This document shows positions 16,631-24,871 of a stretch of 40,838 nt of DNA, one piece after another. Made by a program: the position numbers and the translations under genes. The stretch spans positions 1 through 40,838 of the forward strand of contig JAHFJR010000011.1 in the NCBI GenBank assembly GCA_023245775.1, written 5' to 3'. Positions within the stretch are counted from its first letter, which is position 1; each line of letters begins with the position of its first letter. Below the pieces are notes generated by a model. The model had not been told where the DNA came from, did no database searches, and was given only the letters and a program-made list of their open reading frames with translations. Source of the stretch: Candidatus Peribacteria bacterium. Lineage in GTDB: Bacteria > Patescibacteriota > Gracilibacteria > Peribacterales > Peribacteraceae.

Positions 16631-19087
16631 ATGAGTCAATCTCGTTCCTATGGGCTGGACCCTCGTACATTCTTCGATGAGTGCAGCTCAATCGATGCGG
16701 AATCCATTGATCCGCAACGAAGCAGCAATGGTAACTTTCGCGATGCAGTAGAACGCAGCAATGACATGATGGAGGTGACATGGAACGCACGATTAGAAAA
16801 CCCGAGAGCATGGATTCACAATTCCCTTCGATGGAGATTGCTCCATCTCACCATCAATGATTTTGTAGAAGCGGCGGAATTATCGGGGAGAACCATCGTC
16901 AAAACACTGGAAGACCCAAAGGTAGAGAATGATTTGCGCTTACATGATTCCGCACATCTCAGCATTGCCTACATGGACCGTATCAATGGTTCACTTGGAA
17001 AAAGGATCCAAAGAATCATGCAGGAGGGAAGAAGAAGACTGCTGGAATCTCTCACGGCACCATACACCCTCCAGACAGAGCGTCTCATGCTCTCCGAAAG
17101 AATCATCGCAGGTCCTGATGCATTCAATGAACGGACGAGCAACGCAACGCAAAGAATACGGGGTCTCATTGTGAATGAGAGGATCGTTCCTTTTGGGGAA
17201 TTAACGAACATGATGAGAGGTTTACACTTTCTGGATACGAGGAAAATGGCTTCAAATAATCCAAATACTTGGGCAGAACCGCACATCCAGTCTGCGTTTG
17301 CTTCCTACGTTGCTGATCACGTCGCTCGCGGAGTACCAGAGCCTATCGCTCAGCTGATGGCAATGATTGAATTCAGCGGACACAAATGTACGACAGATGA
17401 TCTAAAGAAACTCGGAATGAGCAATGAAACATCTTCTGCATTGACCAATAAACGCATGCCGCAATTGGAAAAATTAGAAGCATTGAAAAGAACATTCTAT
17501 GCAAGCATTGGTCGCGATTGCACGAATCGTCTGTTTGCATCATGGAAAAATGTATCGGAGCAATTCGATAGAAAACAATCTTTCAGTAAGCGAATGCGAA
17601 AGGCGATTGGGATAAGAAATATCGAACCGGCTGACCTCGTTCGTGTCTTCGAAATGGATCCGAGTGAAGTGATCCCTCATGAAGTGATTCGCATTGCCCT
17701 CGAACGAGGGCCGTCGAAGAGAATGCCACTCATCGCTCTGACGCACATCCTTGCAAGAAATCCAGAAGAACAAGCGCGGCATGAAAAACAGGCACGGAAG
17801 GAATTGCAAGTACGCCAGAGCGCGAGTCGCGTGAAAGCTTCACATAGATTGCCAGCGGAAATGCAGCTGTGCGGTGTAGGAATTGATGATCTAGATTTCA
17901 ATGATGCAGAGAAAGATGAATTCAAAAAAATCAGAAGTGGCAAACCCTCCAGCCTTCGTGAAAGAGACATGCTTTCACACATTCATAGTATCGGCATTGA
18001 AAAAAATGTCATGCCGCCTCTGCAGCGATGGATCGCATCCCAGGAACCTAGCAGCATCGCTCGATTCTTCGAATTGATCGCCATGAGAACACCATATGAA
18101 ATACGAAAACTCGTGAAAGCCTCGCACACATCGGAAGCAACGATAGGAGCATATCGAAGAAATGAACTCCTGCCATCTCATGTAGCACTCAGGACTTTTG
18201 CCGATGCAGCAAAAGTGAAACTGCCGGCTCACGTTGAAATCTCCTGCCTACTCCAAGCAGCAGATCTTCGTGCAGCAAAGAATATTCAACCACTTGGAAG
18301 AGCAGCCAATGCTCTCATCGAACGAACACATGACCATCGCAAGGCCTTCTGCCGTGAACGAGAGATCGGAAGCTGCAATCAGACATTCGGATTGTACTTG
18401 AAAGAGGCAAGCACGAAGGGGAAAACGCACTCCAGATTTGTACGTGAATTGAGCGAAAAAGCAGAAAGTGCTGACGCAGGTGCAATGAGCGAATACGTAC
18501 ATGCACTGTCTCGTAGTGATTCTGAAAAGACAGCTCTTGAGACATGGATCACAAAAATGCTTCACGAGGGACGGCAGGAATACATCGATGGTTTTATTGC
18601 GCTTCAGACATCACTAAGAAGCAGTGAAGAAGAGAATCATAACGACAATATCACACAACGACTTCAAGGGCTTCAAGAAAGAAATTTTCGATTACACAGA
18701 TGGAAATACGGGCAAAAGAATCCTCAAACTTCTGAGACTGAAGATCTTTCATCTCCACAAGAAAAACTTGCACTGCAAACACTCTTGCTCATTCCTGGAG
18801 TCACAACGGAATCGGTTCTTGCAGTGTCGCTGAAAGAAACAAAGACCGAAGTTGTCAAGCATACTCAAAGAGTAGCCAAACTAACAGGGATGAATCGCAC
18901 GAACGAGAAACTGGTAGCGATTGTTGAACAACTCCTTTCCGGAGATAGATCCATGCATCATGTGTTTTATGGAGATCCCTCGAAAATAGGCTCTGAATAT
19001 CGAGTGGAAGTCATGGGAAAACGTTACGAGTTGGGATTTGCAAACGTGTACTTAGATGAAGACAATAAAGAAATGATGGTCCAGTAG
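16631..19087 (+). CDS. Large protein with repeated helix-turn-helix-like units, unknown function
   Basis: 818 residues, no recognised family, no signal peptide or membrane segment, basic and helix-rich. Several stretches have the spacing of XRE/Cro-type helix-turn-helix units: about 71-118 (LTINDFVEAAELSGRTIVKTL), 252-292 (CTTDDLKKLGMSNETSSALTN), 330-372 (IEPADLVRVFEMDPSEVIPHE), 486-530 (TPYEIRKLVKASHTSEATIGA) and 720-768 (IPGVTTESVLAVSLKETKTEV). The repeats are diverged, so this is an interpretation, not a family assignment. Third codon positions are visibly more A/T-rich than in neighbouring nrdJ, hinting at recent acquisition or relaxed selection. It has its own promoter with a near-leaderless start. 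The small acidic gene 146 bp downstream may be a partner. Confidence 0.7.
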   Translation: MSQSRSYGLDPRTFFDECSSIDAESIDPQRSSNGNFRDAVERSNDMMEVTWNARLENPRAWIHNSLRWRLLHLTINDFVEAAELSGRTIVKTLEDPKVENDLRLHDSAHLSIAYMDRINGSLGKRIQRIMQEGRRRLLESLTAPYTLQTERLMLSERIIAGPDAFNERTSNATQRIRGLIVNERIVPFGELTNMMRGLHFLDTRKMASNNPNTWAEPHIQSAFASYVADHVARGVPEPIAQLMAMIEFSGHKCTTDDLKKLGMSNETSSALTNKRMPQLEKLEALKRTFYASIGRDCTNRLFASWKNVSEQFDRKQSFSKRMRKAIGIRNIEPADLVRVFEMDPSEVIPHEVIRIALERGPSKRMPLIALTHILARNPEEQARHEKQARKELQVRQSASRVKASHRLPAEMQLCGVGIDDLDFNDAEKDEFKKIRSGKPSSLRERDMLSHIHSIGIEKNVMPPLQRWIASQEPSSIARFFELIAMRTPYEIRKLVKASHTSEATIGAYRRNELLPSHVALRTFADAAKVKLPAHVEISCLLQAADLRAAKNIQPLGRAANALIERTHDHRKAFCREREIGSCNQTFGLYLKEASTKGKTHSRFVRELSEKAESADAGAMSEYVHALSRSDSEKTALETWITKMLHEGRQEYIDGFIALQTSLRSSEEENHNDNITQRLQGLQERNFRLHRWKYGQKNPQTSETEDLSSPQEKLALQTLLLIPGVTTESVLAVSLKETKTEVVKHTQRVAKLTGMNRTNEKLVAIVEQLLSGDRSMHHVFYGDPSKIGSEYRVEVMGKRYELGFANVYLDEDNKEMMVQ

Positions 19088-19233
19088 GATTCATCATTTG
19101 GCACTTCTTCAGAAGGCAAAATTGCTGACCATGAGTGAAGATGGGAAGCGTAACATCTATTCGATTCAAGAAGAAAACAGGTTACGATTGCTGATGTTGG
19201 CCAACTATCTCGACTACATTTCTCTCCCCTCGA

Positions 19234-19689
19234 ATGTCCGATCCCTACCTCGACCATCTGCCAAGTCAGGAACGAGAAAAAATACGAAAACGTCTTCGTA
19301 GCCCAGCAGAGTACGAGCGACTTCGAGAGAAGGTGAAAGGACCCGAGGATCTCGAGCGGGAAATGGAGAAAAACGCCGAGTTTGCAGAAGTGAAGCTCGC
19401 ACTGGAAACAGAACCGAAGGCTCAGGAGAAAGCAAAGAATATCATCAAAGAATTTTCGGCAGAAAAGCCAGCGGACAGTGCTTTCGAGAAAACGTCTGAT
19501 CGGCTTCAGGATGCACTGAAAAAAGGTCAATTTGATATTGTTGTCGATGAGCAAAGCCCTGAACCGACACTTGCGGTAACACTAGATGCGCCAACTGGAA
19601 ATGTGTCCGAAGTGTTTCCTTTGAAACCTGCCTTACAGCAGAAAATCATGTCTTCACTCAAGATTTTTCATGATCATGGTGACAACTGA
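19234..19689 (+). CDS. Hypothetical acidic helical protein
   Basis: 151 residues, unrecognised. The first two thirds are highly charged and helical (QEREKIRKRLRSPAEYERLREKVKG, then EDLEREMEKNAEFAEVKLALE), likely a coiled coil; a short strand-rich part (FDIVVDEQSPEPTLAVTLDAP) and a helix follow. No export signal. It follows the 818-residue gene on the same strand with A/T-rich codon use like it. Start at 19234 (MSDPYLDHLPSQ) is the first ATG in frame and has no SD. The 146 bp between the two genes holds an overlapping reading frame that I do not accept as a gene. Confidence 0.6.
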   Translation: MSDPYLDHLPSQEREKIRKRLRSPAEYERLREKVKGPEDLEREMEKNAEFAEVKLALETEPKAQEKAKNIIKEFSAEKPADSAFEKTSDRLQDALKKGQFDIVVDEQSPEPTLAVTLDAPTGNVSEVFPLKPALQQKIMSSLKIFHDHGDN

Positions 19690-19813
19690 GCCCTTTCTAT
19701 CAATGTTTTGTAAGAACACTTTTTTTATACAATACGCGGAGCATCTGTGCTACGCTCCTCAATGTATGGAATAGCTCATATACCCTCTTGAACTCAGGCT
19801 CACTCAGAAACAA

Positions 19814-19996
19814 TTGAATGTTCTTAGGAATAGCGCAATATTTTCAAGAGTGGATCCTGATGAATATGTATCGGGTTTCATCGGACAAATTCGTCAAGAG
19901 GCTCAGTTAGCACTGAATAAATCTGTGGCGGGTTTTAAGACTTCTTTAGATGATCTCGCTCGTAAGAGGGCTACAATCAAAAGGAAGAAGTCCTAA
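19814..19996 (+). CDS. Possible small basic protein, TTG start
   Basis: 60 residues, TTG start, unrecognised. The middle is amphipathic (DEYVSGFIGQIRQEAQLALNKSVAGFKTSLDDLA) and the tail is lysine/arginine-rich (RKRATIKRKKS), a plausible nucleic-acid-binding mini-protein. There is no clear promoter or ribosome binding site; a tag preceding the frame limits extension. It sits in an otherwise gene-free 318-bp stretch between 19690 and 20007 whose left part is A/T-rich with only a weak GGAGC/GCTCC inverted repeat. Confidence 0.35.
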   Translation: MNVLRNSAIFSRVDPDEYVSGFIGQIRQEAQLALNKSVAGFKTSLDDLARKRATIKRKKS

Positions 19997-20007
19997 GCTG
20001 ATATATT

Positions 20008-20319
20008 TCAGGAATTTTTTTCTACATTTTGGCTGAAACCAACGAGATCATCATCCGGTGCGGCCTTGTTCTTCGATTTTTTTCTGCATTTTGTACATCG
20101 ATAGAGGATGATATATCCTTTCTTACTATCCTGATCAATTCCTGTTGGTTGCAGAAGACCCTGACAGGGCGAAAGGCGGTCACCGGGACCATCCAGATCG
20201 ACATGTTTTGAGTACAAGCATCTTGGGCAATGATTGCGGTACGTTCCCTTCAACAAGGGCTGGACGGGTTGCCCACAGTTCTCACAGACGAAGGGTTCTT
20301 CACGAGGAATGAACGTCAT
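20008..20319 (-). CDS. RNHCP domain zinc-ribbon protein
   Basis: 103 residues matching the RNHCP family, named for the motif seen here in YRNHCPRCLYSKHVD. Zinc ligands are likely the paired cysteines CENC (near residue 12), HCPRC (near 30), the single Cys in GDRLSPCQG, and YRCTKC near the end. The molecular role of RNHCP proteins is not established to my knowledge. The gene starts 3 nt after the ychF stop codon, so it is co-transcribed with ychF. Confidence 0.88.
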   Translation of the reverse strand: MTFIPREEPFVCENCGQPVQPLLKGTYRNHCPRCLYSKHVDLDGPGDRLSPCQGLLQPTGIDQDSKKGYIILYRCTKCRKKSKNKAAPDDDLVGFSQNVEKNS

Positions 20320-20322
20320 ACG

Positions 20323-21417
20323 TTAGACATTGAAGCGAAAATGCATCACATCTCCATCGTTCACAACATACTCCTTTCCCTCAACTCTCAGTTTCCCCTG
20401 CTCTTTGGCTTTTGCCTCACCTCCGCATGCAATGAAGTCGTTATACCCGATCGTCTCGGCACGGATGAAACCCTTCTCGAAATCAGTATGAATGACTCCT
20501 GCAGCCTGTGGAGCGGTCGAGCCTCTATGGATCGTCCATGCACGAACTTCTTTGACGCCTGCAGTGAAGTACGTCTGGAGGCCTAGTGCATCGTAGGCGG
20601 CATGGATCAGACGATCCAATCCTGATGTTTTGATGCCGAGCTCACGGAGCATGGCTGCTCCGTCCTCAGGGCTCAGTTCGATAAGTTCTTCCTCAAGTTT
20701 TGCAGAGACCGTAATGGCTGTATCGCATGCACTGAGACCTGCTTTCTTCTTCGCCTCATCAATCGGTAAGGTCGCAAGAGACTGCTCATCCGTATTCAGT
20801 GCGTAGATCATGCGCTTGCCAGTCAGCAGTTCAAGACTCTGAAACATCGGACGCTGATCCTTCTCCAGTTCGACGCTGGAAGCGAGCTTCCCAGCTTCGA
20901 GTGCTGTTTTTATTGTGCCGAGCAGAGCAAGTTCCTTGATCAGCTCTTTGTTTCCCGAACGTGCGCCTCCTTGGTTCTTGTCGATCTTCTTCGTGACTCT
21001 CTCGAGATCAGCAATGATGAGCTCAGCCTCGATGATCTCGCGGTCCCGCTTGGGGTCGATCGACCCCTCGACGTGAAGAATGTCACCGCCATCGAAGATG
21101 CGTACAACGTGACAGATGGCATCGACCTCTCGGATGTGTGAGAGGAAGGCATTGCCGAGGCCTTCGCCTTTGCTTGCTCCTTTCACAAGCCCTGCAATAT
21201 CGACGAATTCGACAATGGCTGGCACGATCTTCTCTGGCTTCACCATCTCCGCAAGTTTCTTCAGGCGCTCATCAGGAACCTCAACGATGCCGATATTCGG
21301 CTCGATCGTGCAGAAGGGATAATTGGCTGCGACAGCACCGTGACTCCTCGTCAGCGCATTAAACAAGGTGGATTTCCCTACGTTTGGAAGGCCGACAATT
21401 CCTATTTTTAAGCTCAT
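20323..21417 (-). CDS. ychF: Ribosome-associated GTPase/ATPase YchF (Obg family)
   Basis: 364 residues. A P-loop protein that binds ribosomes and prefers ATP in characterised members. Walker A GLPNVGKST (9-17), switch/G3 region FVDIAGLVKGASKGEGLGN with the typical DIAGL, the altered G4 motif ALNTDE instead of NKxD, a coiled-coil insertion (ADLERVTKKIDKNQGG) and the C-terminal TGS domain (YFTAGVKEVRAWTIHRGSTAPQAAGVIHTDFEKGFIRAE) are all present. Start at 21417 (MSLKIGIVG) is the only one that fits the family; the upstream frame passes through palindromic repeats. The RNHCP gene follows within 3 nt. Confidence 0.95.
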   Translation of the reverse strand: MSLKIGIVGLPNVGKSTLFNALTRSHGAVAANYPFCTIEPNIGIVEVPDERLKKLAEMVKPEKIVPAIVEFVDIAGLVKGASKGEGLGNAFLSHIREVDAICHVVRIFDGGDILHVEGSIDPKRDREIIEAELIIADLERVTKKIDKNQGGARSGNKELIKELALLGTIKTALEAGKLASSVELEKDQRPMFQSLELLTGKRMIYALNTDEQSLATLPIDEAKKKAGLSACDTAITVSAKLEEELIELSPEDGAAMLRELGIKTSGLDRLIHAAYDALGLQTYFTAGVKEVRAWTIHRGSTAPQAAGVIHTDFEKGFIRAETIGYNDFIACGGEAKAKEQGKLRVEGKEYVVNDGDVMHFRFNV

Positions 21418-21452
21418 GAGCGCGGCGATTGTAGCTGATATTCTTCTTTTTT

Positions 21453-21483
21453 CACTTCTTTTGTCACGGCGACAAAAGAAGTG
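21453..21483. repeat. 13-bp hairpin upstream of ychF
   Basis: CACTTCTTTTGTC (21453-21465) and GACAAAAGAAGTG (21471-21483) form a perfect 13-bp stem around a 5-nt loop, extended by TTCTTCTTTTTT on the left and AGAAGAAAAA on the right. On either strand the stem is followed by a T-rich arm, so it may act as a bidirectional terminator between queA and ychF. Confidence 0.6.
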
Positions 21484-21497
21484 AGAAGAAAAACGCT

Positions 21498-21565
21498 CCG
21501 AAAACCAATCCCACGGCATACCGCTGAGGCGGTATGCCAATCCGCACACCCCCAGTGGTTTTCGG
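21498..21565. repeat. Nested inverted repeat (MITE-like) between queA and ychF
   Basis: Outer arms CCGAAAACCA (21498-21507) and TGGTTTTCGG (21556-21565) enclose a perfect inner hairpin GGCATACCGC (21515-21524) / GCGGTATGCC (21529-21538) with a TGAG loop. The nested layout resembles a small palindromic mobile unit. The remaining bases of the 184-bp intergenic region hold no gene. Confidence 0.65.
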
Positions 21566-21601
21566 TCCCACCCTTTGGATGCTTTTTCAAAATTCCTTGA
21601 G

Positions 21602-22642
21602 TTACACTATGAGCATTCCGTCTCCGAAGGAAAATAATCTCATTTTCTCGGCAATTGCCTGCCGATACAACTCGAACAATTTTTCACGGCCTGTAAATGC
21701 AGAAACGAGCATGAGCAAACTGGAGCGAGGCACATGGAAATTGGTGATCAATCCATCGACGAATCTTGGCATTCGATCTTCCGTGATGAAGAGGTTCGTC
21801 GAGCCCTGACCGGAGACGATAGCTCCATCTTGAAAACTCGATTCAAGTGCACGCACTGTCGTCGTGCCAACCGCAAGAATCGGACGATTGTCGGCCTTCG
21901 CATCATTGAGAAGATTTGCCGTAACATGATCAATCTCATAGTATTCGGTATGCAGTTCTTTCTTCTGCCACTGAGCTTCCGTGATCGGTGCGAATGTTCC
22001 AAGTCCGACATGCAGCGTGATAAATGCAACCTGACATCCATATTGTTCAATTTTTTTGATCAACTCTTTACTGAAATGTAAGCCAGCAGTTGGTGCAGCT
22101 ACTGAACCTTTTTTCTTCGCAAAGATCGTCTGGTACTCTCGACGTTTCTGCTCTTCGGTGAGCGGAGAATTTTTGATGTAGGGAGGGAGAGGCATTTCAC
22201 CAAATTTCTCAAGAAGGGCCATCAGATCCTTCATCGGAAATGAAGGCTGGAGAATGGCTTCCTTCTGATCTCTCTGAAGAACAGTGAAGGTATGGCCTTC
22301 CACCCATTCTAGAAGATCTCCCTGCTGGAACGATCCCGATGCAAGAATAGAAATAGTATCTGACTTTTCCTCTAGAAATAGGGCTCCAATCGTTCCACCT
22401 GTTTTCTTCTTCAACGTACATTTTGCAGGAATAACTTTGGTTCTATTGAAGACCATGACAGCACCCTGCGGTACATAGCTGGTGATGTTGTCGAAGGTAT
22501 CATAACAAACCTGATTGTGAGCACGATCGTAGATCATCAACCGAGCGCTTTCTCTAGGGCTCGCTGGAGTATTGGCAATCAGCTCGGGAGGAAAGGAATA
22601 TTCGTAGAGAGCCAGTGCTTCTTCAATATCAGACATCACCAT
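21602..22642 (-). CDS. queA: S-adenosylmethionine:tRNA ribosyltransferase-isomerase
   Basis: 346 residues, family-typical. It transfers and isomerises the ribosyl group of SAM onto 7-aminomethyl-7-deazaguanine at tRNA position 34, forming epoxyqueuosine. Hallmarks: YEYSFPPELIANTPASPRESARLM at the N-terminus, MVFNRTKVIPAK, GEMPLPPYIK, VAAPTAGLHFSKELI, ITLHVGLGTFAPI, HTEYYEID, and the C-terminal TNFHVPRSSLLMLVSAFTGRE. The tRNA-Asn(GTT) gene in this window is a known class of Q-tRNA substrate. It lies 6 nt after the proS stop codon, so it is in a proS-queA operon. A second ATG at 22636 is an equally possible start. Confidence 0.95.
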   Translation of the reverse strand: MVMSDIEEALALYEYSFPPELIANTPASPRESARLMIYDRAHNQVCYDTFDNITSYVPQGAVMVFNRTKVIPAKCTLKKKTGGTIGALFLEEKSDTISILASGSFQQGDLLEWVEGHTFTVLQRDQKEAILQPSFPMKDLMALLEKFGEMPLPPYIKNSPLTEEQKRREYQTIFAKKKGSVAAPTAGLHFSKELIKKIEQYGCQVAFITLHVGLGTFAPITEAQWQKKELHTEYYEIDHVTANLLNDAKADNRPILAVGTTTVRALESSFQDGAIVSGQGSTNLFITEDRMPRFVDGLITNFHVPRSSLLMLVSAFTGREKLFELYRQAIAEKMRLFSFGDGMLIV

Positions 22643-22648
22643 AGATAT

Positions 22649-24196
22649 CTAGTAGGCTTTGGCAACATAGACACGCTTCTTGAATGCACTGGGCTTACCC
22701 GATACTGGATCCTGTAGACCCATAGCATCTTCTTTTCCATCGAATGCAAAACAGCGGTACGTTCCCCCGGAAGTTTCTGCCTTCAGTTTCCTAACGGTCT
22801 CAGGCGTTCCGTCCCAGGGAATCAATGCCCATTTTCCGGCCTCCAGAGCTGCTTTGACCTCATCGTAGCTCGTAGCATCGACCGTGTTTTTTACCCTCAT
22901 CTCTTTTGCACGAGCAAACAGCATCTCTTGGTCTTCTCTCAACATTGTTGCAACTGCTGCCGGTGCCTGAGCAAGCGACACCTTCTGAGCTTCATCACGA
23001 GAGCGAATACGACTTTTGAGAACGCAGCAACCTTCGACGAGTTCCTTCGCGCCAAGTTCGATGCGTACCGGCGTACCACTTCGGATCTGGTGGAACGTCT
23101 TGTCCCCAAGTCTCGTCTCACGGAGATCAATTCTCATAGTGATGTCTCCCCTCACCTCTTCGAAACAGTCAGCTCGGCCATGGAGACGGAAGAGATCTGC
23201 ATGTTTGGAAGTCTTCGAAGGATGTGCGATTGCCATGGCAAGAGAACGGGCTGCTGTTTTGATCTTCTCGTTTTCAGCCGTATCGGATCCAAAAATCGGA
23301 AGAATGCAGCACTGTACAGGCGCAATGCGTGGAGGAAGAACAATGCCGTCATCGTCTCCATGCGTCATAAACGCAGCACCAATGAGACGCGAACTCACAG
23401 CCCACGAATCGTAATAGGGAACCGTGCGCTCTTCTTTCTCATTCAAAAATGAGACACGAGGCATGCCGTCTGCACCGATGAGAAAGTTCTGCGAGAGCAT
23501 GTGACTTGTGCCCATCTGAAGAGCCTTCCCATCCTGCATCATGCTCTCGATCGTATACGTCGTATTCGCACCCGCGAATTTCTCGTGACTTGGCTTCTCA
23601 CCGCGTATCACCGGAATTGCCAACTCTTCTTCACAGAGCTTTGCAAAGAGATCTAAAATTTCAAGTGTAAATTTCTTGCACTGCGCCTCCGTTGCAAACA
23701 GACAGTGCCCCTCATGCCAATAGAACTCGGTCGTCCTGAGGAATGCTCTCGGGCGCTTCTCCCACCTCACCACACTCCCCCACTGGTTCACAAGCAGTGG
23801 CAGATCTCGGTAGCTCTGGACCCGCCCTCCCCTTCCGTACCAGTCGACGAACAGAAGTTCCGATGTCGGCCGCACGTAGTACGGCTCAGGCAATTTCGCT
23901 CCTCCCGCATGTGTAACGACCGCGGCTTCGGGTGCAAAACCCTCGACGTGTTCTTTTTCACGAGCGAAGAAACTCTCGGGGATGAGGGTCGGAAGCAGAA
24001 TATTTTCAACTCCCATCTGCCGAAACCTCGGATCTAGAAAATTCCTGATCTGCTCCCAGATAGCCGTTCCGAGTGGGCCGAAGGTGATACAACCCGTCAC
24101 AGGGGATTCGTCATAGAGATCGGGGGCACGACTGAGCACATCCTGATACCACTGGGGAAAATTCTGCGCTCGGGGGGTGATGAGTTGTTTGGCCAT
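22649..24196 (-). CDS. proS: Prolyl-tRNA synthetase, eukaryote/archaea-like type
   Basis: 515 residues of the class II aminoacyl-tRNA synthetase ProRS without the bacterial INS editing insert. Start region FPQWYQDVLSRAPDLYDESPVTGCITFGPLGTAIWEQI and motif 2 region RPRAFLRTTEFYWHEGHCLFAT are typical of the eukaryote/archaeal (ProS type 3) form. A motif 3 equivalent follows (SRLIGAAFMTHGDDDGIVLPPRIAP). The anticodon-binding domain and C-terminal region (about 275-515) end in Tyr (KRVYVAKAY), as in that family. Start at 24196 (MAKQLITPR). It heads an operon with queA. Intact as far as can be seen. Confidence 0.95.
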   Translation of the reverse strand: MAKQLITPRAQNFPQWYQDVLSRAPDLYDESPVTGCITFGPLGTAIWEQIRNFLDPRFRQMGVENILLPTLIPESFFAREKEHVEGFAPEAAVVTHAGGAKLPEPYYVRPTSELLFVDWYGRGGRVQSYRDLPLLVNQWGSVVRWEKRPRAFLRTTEFYWHEGHCLFATEAQCKKFTLEILDLFAKLCEEELAIPVIRGEKPSHEKFAGANTTYTIESMMQDGKALQMGTSHMLSQNFLIGADGMPRVSFLNEKEERTVPYYDSWAVSSRLIGAAFMTHGDDDGIVLPPRIAPVQCCILPIFGSDTAENEKIKTAARSLAMAIAHPSKTSKHADLFRLHGRADCFEEVRGDITMRIDLRETRLGDKTFHQIRSGTPVRIELGAKELVEGCCVLKSRIRSRDEAQKVSLAQAPAAVATMLREDQEMLFARAKEMRVKNTVDATSYDEVKAALEAGKWALIPWDGTPETVRKLKAETSGGTYRCFAFDGKEDAMGLQDPVSGKPSAFKKRVYVAKAY

Positions 24197-24264
24197 TGGA
24201 CAACAGAATATCTGTACTCTCTTCAAAGGAACAGATCTTTCAATGCAAGACATGCGTAATCAAT

Positions 24265-24561
24265 TTATTCAGATCTGTCCTCCAGCAAACCAAGATCTGT
24301 ATTAAATTGGAAAATACTCTCTCGAACGAATGCACCGTGTTCTTGCAGCAGATGCTGCAATGCGTGAATGGTCATCTGTCGAAACGTCATAACGTGCCTC
24401 ACGGCATCGAGTCCGACAATCTCAAGATCATGATAGTGATAAACGAGACCATCAGGCGAAAAACTGCTACTCGACCTACCGAAAGCATTGGCGATCACCG
24501 CATCAATCACATCATGATGCGCATCGAAAGGGATGTGAATTGCGAGCAACTTCTGAGCCAT
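24265..24561 (-). CDS. Hypothetical protein
   Basis: 98 residues, not recognised. Soluble, His-rich (IHIPFDAHHDVIDAVIANAF, VYHYHDLEIVGLDAVRHVM) with a C-terminal helix (TIHALQHLLQEHGAFVRESIFQFNTDL). Start at 24561 (MAQKLLAI) begins with a beta-strand and fits better than the upstream ATG at 24597. It lies upstream of proS on the same strand with a 68-bp gap, so co-transcription is possible. Confidence 0.55.
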   Translation of the reverse strand: MAQKLLAIHIPFDAHHDVIDAVIANAFGRSSSSFSPDGLVYHYHDLEIVGLDAVRHVMTFRQMTIHALQHLLQEHGAFVRESIFQFNTDLGLLEDRSE

Positions 24562-24635
24562 AGGCGCGGATTGTACTGAAAAAGACTCAATGTTCAAGAC
24601 TCAGAGAAGACCTTCCGTTCTTCGATGATTCTTCC

Positions 24636-24641
24636 TATACT
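24636..24641 (+). promoter_or_regulatory. -10 box of tRNA-Asn
   Basis: TATACT at 24636-24641, 17 nt upstream of the mature tRNA 5' end, with only a weak -35 candidate (TTCCGT, 24613-24618, 17-bp spacer). Confidence 0.4.
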
Positions 24642-24658
24642 CTGCGAGCGTTGAATGT

Positions 24659-24733
24659 TCCCCTGTAGCTCAACGGTAGAGCACCTCGCTGTTAACGAGG
24701 GGGTTACTGGTTCGAATCCAGTCGGGGGAGCCA
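24659..24733 (+). tRNA. tRNA-Asn (anticodon GTT), CCA encoded
   Basis: Full cloverleaf: acceptor stem TCCCCTG/CGGGGGA (one G-T pair), D-arm with AGCTCAACGGTAGAGC, anticodon stem CCTCG/CGAGG with loop CTGTTAA and anticodon GTT at 24691-24693, T-arm ACTGG-TTCGAAT-CCAGT, discriminator G and an encoded CCA at 24731-24733. GTT decodes asparagine codons AAC/AAU and is a normal queuosine target, linking it to queA nearby. Its 3' part (24704-24733) overlaps the end of a small gene on the other strand. Confidence 0.97.
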
Positions 24734-24871
24734 ATCTTTCTTGCGACCTTTAGCGGCTTCGTTCGCAAAGTCCATTGCCTGTACCAGCCAGTTCATTCTC
24801 TGTTCGGGAGTCGTACCATGTTTGATGCGGCGCAACTGCTCCCGATCGATGGACGAAGAATAGTCCTTCAT
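24704..24871 (-). CDS. Small protein coupled to nucleotidyltransferase, antisense to tRNA-Asn
   Basis: 55 residues beginning MKDYSSSIDREQLRRIKHGT and continuing TPEQRMNWLVQAMDFANEAAKGRKK. The ATG overlaps the stop of the nucleotidyltransferase gene as ATGA, the classic sign of translational coupling. The pattern (xEQLRRIKxxTPEQRMNWLxxAMDFANE) resembles the short helical proteins found next to similar nucleotidyltransferases in archaea and bacteria. The last roughly ten residues (DWLPRLDSNQ) and the stop codon are read antisense through the T-arm and acceptor stem of tRNA-Asn, so the tail is probably fortuitous. Function not known; a toxin-antitoxin-like or regulatory partnership is one possibility. 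Confidence 0.7.
   Translation of the reverse strand: MKDYSSSIDREQLRRIKHGTTPEQRMNWLVQAMDFANEAAKGRKKDWLPRLDSNQ

Noticed and set aside
19098..19301. 67-codon TTG-started frame before the 151-residue gene
   Set aside because: Overlaps the better-supported 19234 gene in another frame, no ribosome binding site, and no conserved features, although the first 40 residues look mildly protein-like.
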